Assembly (NCBI RefSeq): GCF_015356755.1 | Contig: NZ_JADFCO010000062.1 | Span: 1-64,000 of the forward strand | Source of the DNA: Nonlabens antarcticus | GTDB taxonomy: Bacteria; Bacteroidota; Bacteroidia; Flavobacteriales; Flavobacteriaceae | Reading direction: 5' to 3' | DNA: 64,000 nucleotides | Part shown: positions 1 to 9,161 of the stretch, piece after piece | Position numbering within the stretch: position 1 is the first letter of the stretch | Layout of the letters: every line of letters starts with the position of its first letter | Program-made: the position numbers and the translations under genes | Notes under the pieces: generated by a model | The model's database searches: none | What the model saw: only the letters and a program-made list of their open reading frames with translations | What the model was told of the DNA's origin: nothing

Positions 1-80
1 TCGACCACTTGAAGCTTGAAAGAAAGCGAGTAGTCTTTTTGGGTACGCTTCACGTAACCCCTGTTTATAGGTGTTTCCAT
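1..80 (-). CDS. IS3-type transposase OrfA, N-terminal fragment cut by the window edge
   Basis: Reading the minus strand from an ATG at 80 gives 26 codons open to the window edge, ending in the residues RTQKDYSLSFKLQVV. This resembles the start of the small helix-turn-helix OrfA protein of IS3-family transposases in Bacteroidota, which binds the element's ends. Only the N-terminus is visible, so the family assignment rests on a short match. Its upstream side (81-137) should carry the element's end. Confidence 0.6.
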   Translation of the reverse strand, partial: METPINRGYVKRTQKDYSLSFKLQVV

Positions 81-137
81 TACACTAAGGTTTTTGTGTA
101 TCGCTATTTCAGAACGGGACAGTGTGCAATGAATAAA
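81..137. mobile_element. probable terminal region of the IS3-type element
   Basis: This stretch lies between the transposase start and the next gene. On the minus strand it contains CACTGTCCCGTTC, which looks like the terminal inverted repeat of IS3-like elements in this phylum. The other end is outside the window, so neither the repeat nor a target duplication can be confirmed. Confidence 0.35.
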
Positions 138-182
138 TGTCCTTTGTGCTAATTAATTTCTAATTGGGATTTTTGTTTCTAG

Positions 183-214
183 TTGGTACTATTGAGGAAA
201 CCCAATTACCTTTG
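183..214 (+). promoter_or_regulatory. putative flavobacterial promoter of pabB
   Basis: TTG at 183-185 and TACCTTTG at 207-214 are separated by 21 bp and match the Bacteroidota consensus TTG/TAnnTTTG. Transcription would start near 219, exactly where a GTG start codon of pabB lies, so the message could be leaderless. The apparent TTG start at 183 is then the -33 element rather than a codon. Confidence 0.55.
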
Positions 215-218
215 CAGC

Positions 219-1532
219 GTGAGAACCCATAGACATTCCCATAGTTTTCAGCTTAAAAATCAACTAGGTTTTAAAGAACGGCTTTTGGCATATTATAAGA
301 CCGAGCAGTATGTTGTTTTTCTGGACAGCAATGAAGCCGAAAAACACGAGTATGCCTGTTTATGCGGTATAGGTGCCATCGACCTAATAAAGTGTAATGT
401 AGGAGGAGCTTTAGATCGGCTGGAATCGTTTCAAGAAGAGCATCAAGATTGGATTTTTGGCTATCTAGGGTATGACTTAAAGAACGAATTAGAACCATTA
501 CAAAGTCAAAATAGGGATCTGATGGAATTTCCAGACCTTCAGTTTTTCATCCCTGAAACGGTCGTTGAAATAGGAGTAGACCAGGTTGTATTCCATTCTT
601 ACGAAGAAGATCCATACGAGCTTCAAAAGCTTTTTGAGAAAATCCAGCAACAGGAGTTGAGATCGGACATCAAATTTTCGGCACAATCCCCACTAATTGC
701 GACCGATTCCAAAACAGATTATTTAGAAAAAGCAAATGCTTTTCTAAAACACATCCAGCGTGGTGATATTTATGAAGCAAATTTGTGCACTCAATTTTAT
801 GCGAAAGAGGTGGAGTTGAATCCGCTAAAAGCGTTTGCAGATTTGAATGCGAGCAGCTCTCCGCCCTTTGCAGCTTATGCTCGATTTGATAATCATTATA
901 TTATCAGTGCCAGCCCAGAGCGCTACTTAAAAAAAACCGGAAGACAGCTGCTTTCCCAGCCAATAAAAGGAACCGCTGCGCGGTCCAGCGATCCAGAAAC
1001 AGATCGCCAGATCAAAAATGATTTGCTGGCAAATCAAAAGGAACGATCAGAAAACGTAATGATTGTGGATTTGGTGCGGAATGACCTTTCTAGAATAGCA
1101 AAAAAAGGTAGTGTTGAGGTTTCTGAGCTGTTCGGTATGTACACTTTTCCGCAGGTACATCATATGATCAGCAGTATTACAGCAACCCTCTCAGATCAAT
1201 TTTCTGGAATGGATGCGATTAAGGCGACATTTCCTATGGGAAGCATGACGGGCGCGCCTAAGATCAGCGCCATGAAAATCATTGAACAAACCGAATCTTT
1301 TAAACGAGGCGTTTATAGTGGCGCCGTGGGATATATGAGTCCGCAAGGAGATTTTGATTTTAATGTGGTCATTAGAACGCTTCTTTATAATGCAGAAAAG
1401 CGCGTGGTTTCCCTGAGTGTAGGCAGTGCTATTACAGCTGCAGCAGTTCCAGAATCTGAATATGAGGAATGCCTTGTTAAAGCTGCAGCTTTGATGAAGG
1501 TTCTAGTGCAGCAAGGCATTGATTTTCCTTAA
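219..1532 (+). CDS. pabB: aminodeoxychorismate synthase component I (chorismate-binding)
   Basis: Predicted to convert chorismate with ammonia into 4-amino-4-deoxychorismate, the precursor of p-aminobenzoate and folate. The C-terminal two thirds is the chorismate-binding fold. PIKGT holds the lysine (about residue 250) that marks PabB, where anthranilate synthase has PIAGT. VDLVRNDL, VHHMISSI, GSMTGAPK and DFDFNVVIRT are the other family motifs. I chose the GTG at 219 (437 aa) because an upstream TTG at 183 overlaps the promoter. No glutaminase subunit is adjacent, so it must be encoded elsewhere. The next gene, tilS, starts 10 bp after the stop and is probably cotranscribed. Function is confident; the exact start is less so. 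Confidence 0.9.
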   Translation: MRTHRHSHSFQLKNQLGFKERLLAYYKTEQYVVFLDSNEAEKHEYACLCGIGAIDLIKCNVGGALDRLESFQEEHQDWIFGYLGYDLKNELEPLQSQNRDLMEFPDLQFFIPETVVEIGVDQVVFHSYEEDPYELQKLFEKIQQQELRSDIKFSAQSPLIATDSKTDYLEKANAFLKHIQRGDIYEANLCTQFYAKEVELNPLKAFADLNASSSPPFAAYARFDNHYIISASPERYLKKTGRQLLSQPIKGTAARSSDPETDRQIKNDLLANQKERSENVMIVDLVRNDLSRIAKKGSVEVSELFGMYTFPQVHHMISSITATLSDQFSGMDAIKATFPMGSMTGAPKISAMKIIEQTESFKRGVYSGAVGYMSPQGDFDFNVVIRTLLYNAEKRVVSLSVGSAITAAAVPESEYEECLVKAAALMKVLVQQGIDFP

Positions 1533-1541
1533 ATTTGGCGC

Positions 1542-2873
1542 ATGCAACAAGCCTTTGCGCAACATATTCAGCAACAGTTCCCGCAACTTTTTAAAAAGAG
1601 ATTTTTAATCGCCATAAGTGGCGGATTAGACAGTGTAGTTTTGACCCATTTACTACTTAAAAACAATGTTGATTTTGAACTGGCGCACTGCAATTTCAAT
1701 CTTAGAGGTGCAGAAAGCGATGGGGATGAGGAGTTTGTAGAGCAGTTAGCAAAAGAATTAGAACTTAAAGCCCACAAAAAGCATTTTCAGACAAAGAAAT
1801 TTGCCGCTGAGAAAGGTATATCTACGCAGATGGCAGCACGGGAATTGCGATACGATTGGTTTTTCCAGCTATTGCAAGAGCAAGGTGTTAAAGCTATTCT
1901 TACCGCACACCACCTAGACGATCAGATCGAGACTTTTATGATGAACCTCAATCGCGGAACAGGAATAACCGGCCTGAGCGGTATTCCAGAACATACGGAC
2001 CAACTGTTGCGGCCATTATTGCCTTTTTCCAGAGCCCAGATTCTAGCCTATGCACGAGCAAATGGTTTGACATGGCGGGAGGATTCCAGTAATGAAAGTA
2101 ACGACTATCAGAGAAACGCCCTGAGAAATAAGGTGCTTCCCAGCTTGCATGAAGAGTTACCGCTTCTACGTGCAAATTTCTCTAAAACGCTGGGGTACTT
2201 GAAAGACGTGGAGTCCATTGTGGATGATGCGGTAGTCCGCTTTCGCGAAAGCGTTACCACCACAAATCCAACAGGAATTGATTATCACCTGGAAGAAGTC
2301 AAAGCTTATCCCAATTATAAGAAATATATATTCTATGTATTTCACGAGTATGGTTTTTCAAATGTGCCTGAAGTACTGCGTTTGATGGAATCTGAAACCG
2401 GTAAATACCTAGCCAATGCTGAATATATTCTACTGAAGGATAGAGATGTGTTGCGGCTTGAAAAAATACAGGAGCCCATTACAAAAAAGTGGTATTTACT
2501 TCCTGAAACGACACAGGTACAAGTAGCGGCTGCGATGGTAGTTTTAGAAACGATCGCAACGGAAAACCCAATAGATTTTGTGAAGTCCCACATAGACAAA
2601 AATGTACTGTGGCTGGATAAGGAACGGCTGGAATATCCGTTAACTTTACAGGCATGGCAAGCTGGCGATCGCATGAAACCTTTTGGTTTTAATGGTTCAC
2701 AATTGGTTAGTGATATTTTGACAAATAAAAAACTTTCTCGAACAGAGAAGGATCGGATTATGGTACTTTATTCCGCAGAAAAAGTGCTTTGGATTCCAGG
2801 AATTAGATCGAGCAAACATTTCCCTGTGACACAGCAAACGAAAGAGATACTAAAAATTAAATGGATTCTATGA
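1542..2873 (+). CDS. tilS: tRNA(Ile)-lysidine synthetase
   Basis: Attaches lysine to C34 of the CAU-anticodon isoleucine tRNA with ATP, converting it to an AUA reader; a cytoplasmic essential enzyme. The PP-loop signature SGGLDS is at residues 26-31, followed by the N-type ATP pyrophosphatase domain (HHLDDQIETFMMNL) and a C-terminal TilS domain (WQAGDRMKPFGF). The 443-aa length is normal for the family. The palindrome CGCTTTCGCGAAAGCG at 2238-2253 is read in frame as RFRES (residues 233-237), in the linker between domains. Its end overlaps the start of dsbD by 4 to 13 bp depending on the dsbD start, so the two are translationally close. Confidence 0.95.
   Translation: MQQAFAQHIQQQFPQLFKKRFLIAISGGLDSVVLTHLLLKNNVDFELAHCNFNLRGAESDGDEEFVEQLAKELELKAHKKHFQTKKFAAEKGISTQMAARELRYDWFFQLLQEQGVKAILTAHHLDDQIETFMMNLNRGTGITGLSGIPEHTDQLLRPLLPFSRAQILAYARANGLTWREDSSNESNDYQRNALRNKVLPSLHEELPLLRANFSKTLGYLKDVESIVDDAVVRFRESVTTTNPTGIDYHLEEVKAYPNYKKYIFYVFHEYGFSNVPEVLRLMESETGKYLANAEYILLKDRDVLRLEKIQEPITKKWYLLPETTQVQVAAAMVVLETIATENPIDFVKSHIDKNVLWLDKERLEYPLTLQAWQAGDRMKPFGFNGSQLVSDILTNKKLSRTEKDRIMVLYSAEKVLWIPGIRSSKHFPVTQQTKEILKIKWIL
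2238..2253. repeat. 16-bp palindrome CGCTTTCGCGAAAGCG, copy 1 (inside tilS)
   Basis: Perfect self-complementary 16-mer, translated here as RFRES. Confidence 0.95.
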
Positions 2874-4927
2874 GAAAGCTGATTATAGCTTTTACGCTGC
2901 TTTTTAGTGCAGTGATGCATGCCCAGTTATCTGACCCCACCAGCTGGCAAGTTGAAGTAAATGATTTAGGAAATAACGAGTACGAATTAATGACCACCGC
3001 CACGCTCGAGCCGGGATGGCACATATATTCACAGGTTCCCATCGATGCAGAAATAGGACCGACGCCCACCCAGTTGCGATTCTATGAAGCTGATGGAAAT
3101 TATAAACTTCTAGGTCCCAACGAAGAAATAGGAACCTATGCAGAATTTACAGACGTATGGGGAACTGACGTCCTTCAATTCAAGGATCGAGCAGTCTTCA
3201 AACAAAAAATAAGATTAGAAAACCTTGATATAAAATACATCATTGCAGAGGCTGTATTTATGGTTTGCGACGATGAGCGCTGTATTCCCGGCACGCCTGA
3301 AGTGCTGATTTTCAAGATAGATCCAGACGCCGTTGTAGGCGATGATGTTACTACCATTATTGATAGTTACTATGATAACGACAAACAGCCACTAGTTGCA
3401 AGCGCACCAGATTTATCCAGCTTAAACAGTACTACAACAGCAGGAGAATCTGATGAAGATGTTGCGGCAAGCGATTCTACAAAAGGGGAGTCCGTTGAAG
3501 AAGATAATTCAAATGATTTGACTACCATCTTTATTTTGTGTCTGCTGGCTGGGTTTAGTGCGTTGCTCACGCCTTGTGTGTATCCCATGATCCCTATGAC
3601 CGTCTCGTTTTTCACGAAGCAGAGTGAGAATAAGGCCAAGGGGAAGTTTCAAGGCTTGCTCTACGGGTTCTTTATCCTTTTGATTTACGTGCTTTGTAGT
3701 TTGCCATTCCATATATTTCAATCCGTTTCTCCTGATATTTTCAACGAATTCAGTACGAATCCGTATTTGAATATATTTTTCTTTGTGATTTTCGTGATTT
3801 TTGCGATTAGCTTTTTTGGTGCTTTTGAGATCACCATGCCTAATTCTTTGATCAATAAAGTAGATAAAGCTTCTACGGCTGGCGGGATTATAGGCGTGTT
3901 TTTTATGGCGCTGACCTTAGTGCTGGTTTCTTTTTCTTGTACCGGTCCCGTGATAGGTGGCGTTTTGGGAAGTGTACTTTCTTCTGATGGTGGTGCTACT
4001 GCGCTAAGCGTTGGACTTGCCGGTTTTGGTTTTGGATTGGGAGTTCCATTTGCATTGTTTGCAATTTTCCCCAGTTGGATGAATAATTTACCGAAATCCG
4101 GAGGCTGGTTAAATACTGTCAAGGTCTTTTTAGGATTCCTAGAGTTGGCTTTTGCCTTCAAATTTTTATCAAATGCAGACCTCGTCTGGCAAGCTGGCTG
4201 GATCCAGCGGGAGCTCTTCATTGCGATCTGGATAGCGATATTTGGTGCGATGGCGATTTATCTGTTTGGAAAAATTCGTTTGCCTCATGATGATAAGGAC
4301 CAGCCAATCTCGGTGGGACGTTTACTGCTCGCGATTCTTGCCTTGTGTTTTACCTTGTACTTAGTTCCAGGATTGTGGGGCGCGCCGCTTAAATTGATCA
4401 GCGGTTTTCCACCGCCTATGACTTATAGTGAGTCACCGTATGGTTTTTCCAGCAGTTCAGGAGTTTCTGATATTGACTTGCCAGAGGGTGCCCATTTGAC
4501 CGTCCATGATATCGTCGCTTTTGATGATTATGAAAAGGGAATGGCTTATGCTAAAGAAGTTGGGAAACCTGCCATGATTGACTTTACCGGCTGGGCTTGT
4601 GTGAATTGTAGAAAGATGGAAGAACGCGTTTGGGGAGAGCCAAAGGTTCTGGAAATCCTTAAAAATGACATTGTTTTGATCTCTTTATATGTGGACGAGC
4701 GTGCTGATTTGCCTAAAGATGAGCAAGTTATTTCCGCTTCTACCGGTAAGAAAATCAGAACGATTGGAAACAAATGGAGTGATTTTCAGATTGAAGAATA
4801 CCAGGTAAACGCACAGCCTTTCTATGCATTGGTAGATGCTGATGGTAACGATCTCGTGGCGCCCGTAGGTTATACCCCAGACCTGAAGGAATATACCCAG
4901 TGGTTGAAATCCGCGCTGGATCAATAA
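2870..4927 (+). CDS. dsbD: thiol:disulfide interchange protein DsbD
   Basis: Passes electrons from cytoplasmic thioredoxin across the inner membrane to periplasmic reductases and cytochrome c maturation. Numbered from the ATG at 2861 it is 688 aa. It has a signal peptide, an N-terminal periplasmic domain with the pair CDDERC (C136, C141), a CcdA-like eight-helix membrane domain with C239 (TPCVYP) and C360 (SFSCTGP), and a C-terminal thioredoxin domain with WACVNC (C580/C583). All three cysteine pairs are present, so it should be active. The ATG at 2870 (MRKLIIAF, a cleaner signal peptide) is preferred over 2861. It overlaps tilS and is followed 9 bp later by the DUF885 gene. Confidence 0.93.
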   Translation: MRKLIIAFTLLFSAVMHAQLSDPTSWQVEVNDLGNNEYELMTTATLEPGWHIYSQVPIDAEIGPTPTQLRFYEADGNYKLLGPNEEIGTYAEFTDVWGTDVLQFKDRAVFKQKIRLENLDIKYIIAEAVFMVCDDERCIPGTPEVLIFKIDPDAVVGDDVTTIIDSYYDNDKQPLVASAPDLSSLNSTTTAGESDEDVAASDSTKGESVEEDNSNDLTTIFILCLLAGFSALLTPCVYPMIPMTVSFFTKQSENKAKGKFQGLLYGFFILLIYVLCSLPFHIFQSVSPDIFNEFSTNPYLNIFFFVIFVIFAISFFGAFEITMPNSLINKVDKASTAGGIIGVFFMALTLVLVSFSCTGPVIGGVLGSVLSSDGGATALSVGLAGFGFGLGVPFALFAIFPSWMNNLPKSGGWLNTVKVFLGFLELAFAFKFLSNADLVWQAGWIQRELFIAIWIAIFGAMAIYLFGKIRLPHDDKDQPISVGRLLLAILALCFTLYLVPGLWGAPLKLISGFPPPMTYSESPYGFSSSSGVSDIDLPEGAHLTVHDIVAFDDYEKGMAYAKEVGKPAMIDFTGWACVNCRKMEERVWGEPKVLEILKNDIVLISLYVDERADLPKDEQVISASTGKKIRTIGNKWSDFQIEEYQVNAQPFYALVDADGNDLVAPVGYTPDLKEYTQWLKSALDQ

Positions 4928-4936
4928 AATAAGTTT

Positions 4937-6751
4937 ATGAAAAAAGTTATTGTTTTAAGTTTAGTGATCATGTTGATCTCTTGTAAGGATAGTGCTGATA
5001 ATTCCGCTTTCGCGAAAGCGGACAAGCAAGAAATATCAAAACAATTCAACGACTGGCTGGAGACTCAATTCCAGGTAGATCTCTCCCGCGATCCAGAAAT
5101 GCAAACTGGAATGGGAATCAAAACCGATTATGATAAGTGGACAGACATTTCTGCGGAGCGTGATCTAGAGGATAAACAACTAGCAGAAAAGCGCTTAGTT
5201 TATCTCGCAGATTCGGTTAAAGTTAGCGCTTTAGAAGGACAAGATTTGTTGAGCTACAAATTATATAAAACCATTCAGGAACAAGAAATTGCAGATTACG
5301 ACTATCGTTTATATACTTATCCAGTCAATCAAATGCATGGAATGCAGGCTGAGATCCCTGCATTTTTAATTAATATGCATCAGGTAGAAAGCGAGTCAGA
5401 TGCTCTAGCATACATCTCGAGATTAAAAGGAATACAGCCATTATTTGCAGAGTTAAATAAGGGACTGGAATTGCGGGAGATCAATGGAATTATGTTGCCC
5501 AAATTTGTTTATGAGTTGGTCTTGAAGGATTGCAAAAACCTTTTGCTAGGAGCACCATTTGAAAAATCTGCCTTTCAAAGTACGTTATCAGCAGATTTTT
5601 CAGATAAAGTTTCAAAATTAAAAATAGCGCAAAATAGAAAGAAAGCGTTAGTGGAAGCGGCTAATGAAGCTCTAGTTGATAACGTAAAACCAGCTTACGA
5701 GAGTTTGATTGCCACCTTACAGGACCAACAGCAACGAGCAACTGGAAATGATGGTGCCTGGAAATTTCCTAAAGGAGAAGAATTTTATGAATACGCTTTA
5801 AAACGAACTACCACTACAAATTTGAGTGCGGGAGCAATTCACGATTTTGGATTAGTGGAGGTCGACCGCATTCACAAGGAAATGGAAGGGATCATGAAAA
5901 AAGTGAAGTTCGAAGGAACACTTCAAGACTTCTTTAGCTTCATGCGAACGGATTCCCAATTTTATTACGAAGATTCCGAGGCAGGAAAAGCCAAATACCT
6001 AAGGGAAGCGACTGCTAAAATCGAAGCCATGAAAGTAAAGTTGCCAGAGTTATTTAACACAATGCCAAAAGCAGATATTGTTGTAAAAGCCGTAGAGTCC
6101 TTTCGGGAAGCAAGTGCTGGAAAGGCATTTTACCAGCAACCCGCAGCAGATGGTAGCCGTCCTGGAACCTATTATGCAAACCTATTCGATATGAAAGCTA
6201 TGCCTATTTATCAGATGGATGCACTGGCTTACCATGAGGGGATTCCGGGCCATCACATGCAAATCGCAATTGCACAGGAATTAGAAGGTATACCAGAATT
6301 TCGCAAGCATCTATTTTACACCGCCTATGTGGAGGGTTGGGGATTGTATTCTGAATTGATTCCTAAGGAAATAGGCTTTTATCAGGATCCATATAGCGAT
6401 TTTGGAAGATTGGCTATGGAACTATGGCGCGCTTGCCGACTCGTAGTGGACACCGGAATCCATTCCAAAAAGTGGTCTAGGGAACAAGCTATTGAATATT
6501 ACACAGCTAACACTCCCAATGCAGAAAGTGATGCGGTTAAAATGGTGGAACGTCATATCGTAATGCCATCGCAAGCTACAGCTTACAAAGTAGGAATGAA
6601 TAAAATCCTCGCCTTAAGAAATAAATCAAAAGAAGCTTTAGGTAAAAATTTTGACATCAAAGAGTTTCACGATGTGATTCTAACTAGCGGAGCGATGCCA
6701 TTGAGCTTATTAGAGGAAGAAGTAGCTGCTTATATTGAGGAGAAGGAATAG
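4937..6751 (+). CDS. DUF885 family lipoprotein, putative metallopeptidase-like
   Basis: A 604-aa protein with a lipoprotein signal peptide: the lipobox LISC places the acylated cysteine at residue 16. The body is a DUF885 domain. Its hallmark HEGIPGHH (residues 433-440) resembles a zinc-binding HExxH-type helix, and YVEGWGLYSE follows, as in peptidase-related members. Some DUF885 proteins are thought to be carboxypeptidase-like, but the substrate is unknown. The palindrome CGCTTTCGCGAAAGCG at 5005-5020 encodes AFAKA directly after the lipobox, in the flexible tether. It is likely the last gene of the pabB-tilS-dsbD run. Confidence 0.85.
   Translation: MKKVIVLSLVIMLISCKDSADNSAFAKADKQEISKQFNDWLETQFQVDLSRDPEMQTGMGIKTDYDKWTDISAERDLEDKQLAEKRLVYLADSVKVSALEGQDLLSYKLYKTIQEQEIADYDYRLYTYPVNQMHGMQAEIPAFLINMHQVESESDALAYISRLKGIQPLFAELNKGLELREINGIMLPKFVYELVLKDCKNLLLGAPFEKSAFQSTLSADFSDKVSKLKIAQNRKKALVEAANEALVDNVKPAYESLIATLQDQQQRATGNDGAWKFPKGEEFYEYALKRTTTTNLSAGAIHDFGLVEVDRIHKEMEGIMKKVKFEGTLQDFFSFMRTDSQFYYEDSEAGKAKYLREATAKIEAMKVKLPELFNTMPKADIVVKAVESFREASAGKAFYQQPAADGSRPGTYYANLFDMKAMPIYQMDALAYHEGIPGHHMQIAIAQELEGIPEFRKHLFYTAYVEGWGLYSELIPKEIGFYQDPYSDFGRLAMELWRACRLVVDTGIHSKKWSREQAIEYYTANTPNAESDAVKMVERHIVMPSQATAYKVGMNKILALRNKSKEALGKNFDIKEFHDVILTSGAMPLSLLEEEVAAYIEEKE
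5005..5020. repeat. 16-bp palindrome, copy 2 (inside DUF885 lipoprotein gene)
   Basis: Perfect copy, extended to 18 bp by flanking C and G. Translated as AFAKA in the tether after the lipid-bearing cysteine. Confidence 0.95.
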
Positions 6752-7480
6752 AGGTCTAATTTTGAGCTTTGAGCTATGATGCTTATGAGTTTTGGTGGCA
6801 TTCACTCTTGCGCACCCCATTGTCTTCGACGTGCGTTCCTCTCGCAAAAAGGCTCGTAGGATGCAGGAAAAGGTAAGCCAAGTGATCTAGAATGATAATT
6901 GTTCTTATGAAGTGATCCTAAAAAAACAGCTCCTCGCCTCAGATGAGCAGAGGACAGATCTTTCTCGCCATTTATGGCGATGCGATCAGGAGTGGTTGAA
7001 GGTGTAGGGTTTTAATATTGGTTTTCAAAATTCTATTATGCGCAGGCCACATCACCTTTAGTGTTTCTCCGGTGGAGAAAGCAAGAACTAATTGAACTTG
7101 AAAATGAACCTAAAAAACAGTTCCCTGCCTCAGATGAGGAGAGGACAGATCGGTCTTGCCATTTATGGCGATGCGATCAGGAATGTTTGAAGGTGCAGGG
7201 TGTTGATAGTATTTATCAAAATCCACTTGTACGCCATACGCATTGCCTTCAACGTGCCTCCTCTCGCAAAAGCTCGTCGGATGCAGGAAATGGAAAGCAA
7301 TTCTGATTGAACTTGAAAATGAAAATGAAACTGAATCTGAAAATGAGGGGAATCTTCAATCTTGCGCAGGCCTCATTGCCTTCGGCATTTCTCCAGCGGA
7401 GAAAGCAAGTCACCTCATATATTCCTGTTACTAATATACCTACCACTAAAATCCATCGTTCATTTTTTTTAAAAAACAGG
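6752..7480. repeat. gene-free repeat region with two degenerate direct repeats
   Basis: About 730 bp without a convincing gene. A unit of about 120 bp at 6917-7040 (with ATTTATGGCGATGCGATCAG) recurs at 7109-7231 with roughly 85 percent identity by eye. Short open frames here follow the repeats and have no recognisable protein features. Fragments of the double-hairpin element lie at 7064-7080 and 7373-7406. Confidence 0.75.
7373..7406 (-). repeat. double-hairpin repeat, minus-strand copy
   Basis: On the minus strand: hairpin 1 TTTCTCCGCTGGAGAAA followed by hairpin 2 TGCCGAAGGCA, then ATGAGG. Same architecture as copies near 14 kb and 38 kb. A further hairpin-1-only copy is at 7064-7080. Confidence 0.75.
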
Positions 7481-7486
7481 AAAAAA

Positions 7487-7512
7487 AAAGGGCTGCCATT
7501 TGGCAGCCCTTT
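7487..7512 (-). terminator. intrinsic terminator of the OmpA-family gene
   Basis: GGGCTGCC at 7490-7497 pairs with GGCAGCCC at 7502-7509 around a 4-nt loop. In minus-strand orientation the stem is followed by nine or more T residues (A-run at 7481-7489 on plus). It lies about 25 bp past the stop codon at 7535. Confidence 0.9.
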
Positions 7513-7534
7513 CTAATATTAAAGTGTGATGTTA

Positions 7535-8737
7535 TTAGTTCACTTGGAACTTCACTCTTCTTACTAATTGTCTAGCAGGATCACTTGACTTCTCAACGGA
7601 AGCATCTTCTCCTTGACCTTGATGTGTTAATCTTGATGCGTCAACACCAGTAGCAACAAGAATATCATATACCATCTTAGCTCTACGCTCAGAAAGTGTT
7701 TGATTATAATCAGAAGTACCTAATTCGTCAGCATAACCTGTAAGATTTGCAGATGCACTTGGGTTCTCATTCATATACTTCGCAAGGAAGTTTATAGAAG
7801 ATAGAGAATAGTTAGTTGGCTTAGTACTATTGAACTCAAAGTATACGTTAACATAACCTTCGTTGATCAATTGCTTAATCAATCCTGAACCGTCTGTACC
7901 GTTTGTTCCAGTTGCGTTAGAACCTTTCATTGCATATTTACTATCAAGAGCATTCTGATCTAAATATCCAGGAAGAGTATAATCTGTATCATTAGCAACC
8001 TCTGTTTCAAGAGTAGAAACTCTAGAGTCAAGATCATTCAATTGAGATTGGACACTTCCGTTGTACCAGTCTGCATGTACTTCATTTCCACCTAAAGCGA
8101 AAGAGAAACCAACAGATGCGTTAACTAGAAAACCGTCAAAACCTCTTAAGTTTTGTGCAGCAGTACCATCAAACGTACGATCCTGTCTTACGTGTCCAAA
8201 AATGGAAAGATCACCAAAGAACGTTACGCGGTCACTTAATCTCAACTGTGGAGTAACACCTACAGTGAAATTTAACATTTCGTCTCTATCGTCTATATCT
8301 AAAGGCTCTTTATAAGACATTGCAGTTACACCAGCACCAGCGTGAACCAAGAAATTGAAACGATCTGTCCATTCTCTAAAACCTAAAAATGTACCAGCAT
8401 TTACAACACCTTCTAGAGAAACACGATATGCATGAGATTTGAAAGGGGCACTATCATCATCTCCTTCAAATCTGTTGTAACCTAGATCTAAATTGAAACC
8501 AAATTTGTCATTCACCATGTAACGAACTCCTAAATCTCCTTGTGCAAATGATGGTGTGTTTGTGAAATACCCGCCAGCAAGAGGACGAACTGGTTTGTGA
8601 ACTCCTGCTCCTACATCAATAGACCATTGATTATAAGGTATTACGTCACGGTCACGTGGACCATCTTGAGTCATAGTCTCTTGAGCCATGGCAGCTGCGC
8701 CACTAAGTAAGAGTACTGAAAATAATAATTTTTTCAT
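7535..8737 (-). CDS. OmpA-family outer membrane protein
   Basis: A 400-aa predicted outer membrane protein. It has a cleavable signal peptide (MKKLLFSVLLLSGAAAMAQ), an N-terminal beta-barrel-like part to about residue 230, a short coiled stretch (LNDLDSRVSTLETEV), and a C-terminal OmpA peptidoglycan-binding domain (about 290-400: FEFNSTKPT, LTGYADELGT, LSERRAKMVYDIL). Proteins of this type are abundant and tie the outer membrane to the wall. I chose ATG 8737 over the upstream in-frame ATG at 8758 because the latter lies next to the -7 element and would precede the signal peptide with six unrelated residues. It is monocistronic, with its own promoter and terminator. Confidence 0.92.
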   Translation of the reverse strand: MKKLLFSVLLLSGAAAMAQETMTQDGPRDRDVIPYNQWSIDVGAGVHKPVRPLAGGYFTNTPSFAQGDLGVRYMVNDKFGFNLDLGYNRFEGDDDSAPFKSHAYRVSLEGVVNAGTFLGFREWTDRFNFLVHAGAGVTAMSYKEPLDIDDRDEMLNFTVGVTPQLRLSDRVTFFGDLSIFGHVRQDRTFDGTAAQNLRGFDGFLVNASVGFSFALGGNEVHADWYNGSVQSQLNDLDSRVSTLETEVANDTDYTLPGYLDQNALDSKYAMKGSNATGTNGTDGSGLIKQLINEGYVNVYFEFNSTKPTNYSLSSINFLAKYMNENPSASANLTGYADELGTSDYNQTLSERRAKMVYDILVATGVDASRLTHQGQGEDASVEKSSDPARQLVRRVKFQVN

Positions 8738-8762
8738 TTTATAAGTTTTTGCTTTCAAGGGG

Positions 8763-8770
8763 CAAATATA
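8763..8770 (-). promoter_or_regulatory. -7 element of the OmpA-family gene promoter
   Basis: TATATTTG on the minus strand matches TAnnTTTG exactly and lies 26 bp before the start codon. No clear TTG -33 element is seen at the expected spacing. Confidence 0.5.
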
Positions 8771-9161
8771 GTTTGGTTAGTTTAAATATCCACGTATTTG
8801 ATTCTTAAATTCCTCTTTTAACTCTTTATTAGCTCAAATCATCTTGTTATTAGGATGTTATTAAGAAATTAGCAATACTAATATTTTCATACATGAATTG
8901 GATCAAGTCTTATGTACAGGGCTGCTGGGTTGGTAGACAGTCATAAAAAATAATCTTTTGATTTCAAGTTCTTTCAGCAAATTGGGTTAGGCTATTTCAA
9001 AATTTGATATTGATAATCAAATTATATTGGAAGCCGCTGAAACAAAGTCGAGCTTTTTCTCTTTCAAATCAAGATTTAATAGGTTATCGTTATATAGGAG
9101 TGATAGTTATAAACATGCTCAATAGGCGCAGCAAATGGAATGATAATAATGATAATAAGGT

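Noticed and set aside
3718-4221. 167-codon minus-strand frame inside dsbD
   Set aside because: It is a mirror frame of a well-supported membrane protein gene, with biased lysine/proline composition and no features of its own.
7061-7516. Overlapping open frames of 60-80 codons on both strands
   Set aside because: They follow the repeat sequence, have no consistent start or protein features, and end in the terminator hairpin of the neighbouring gene.
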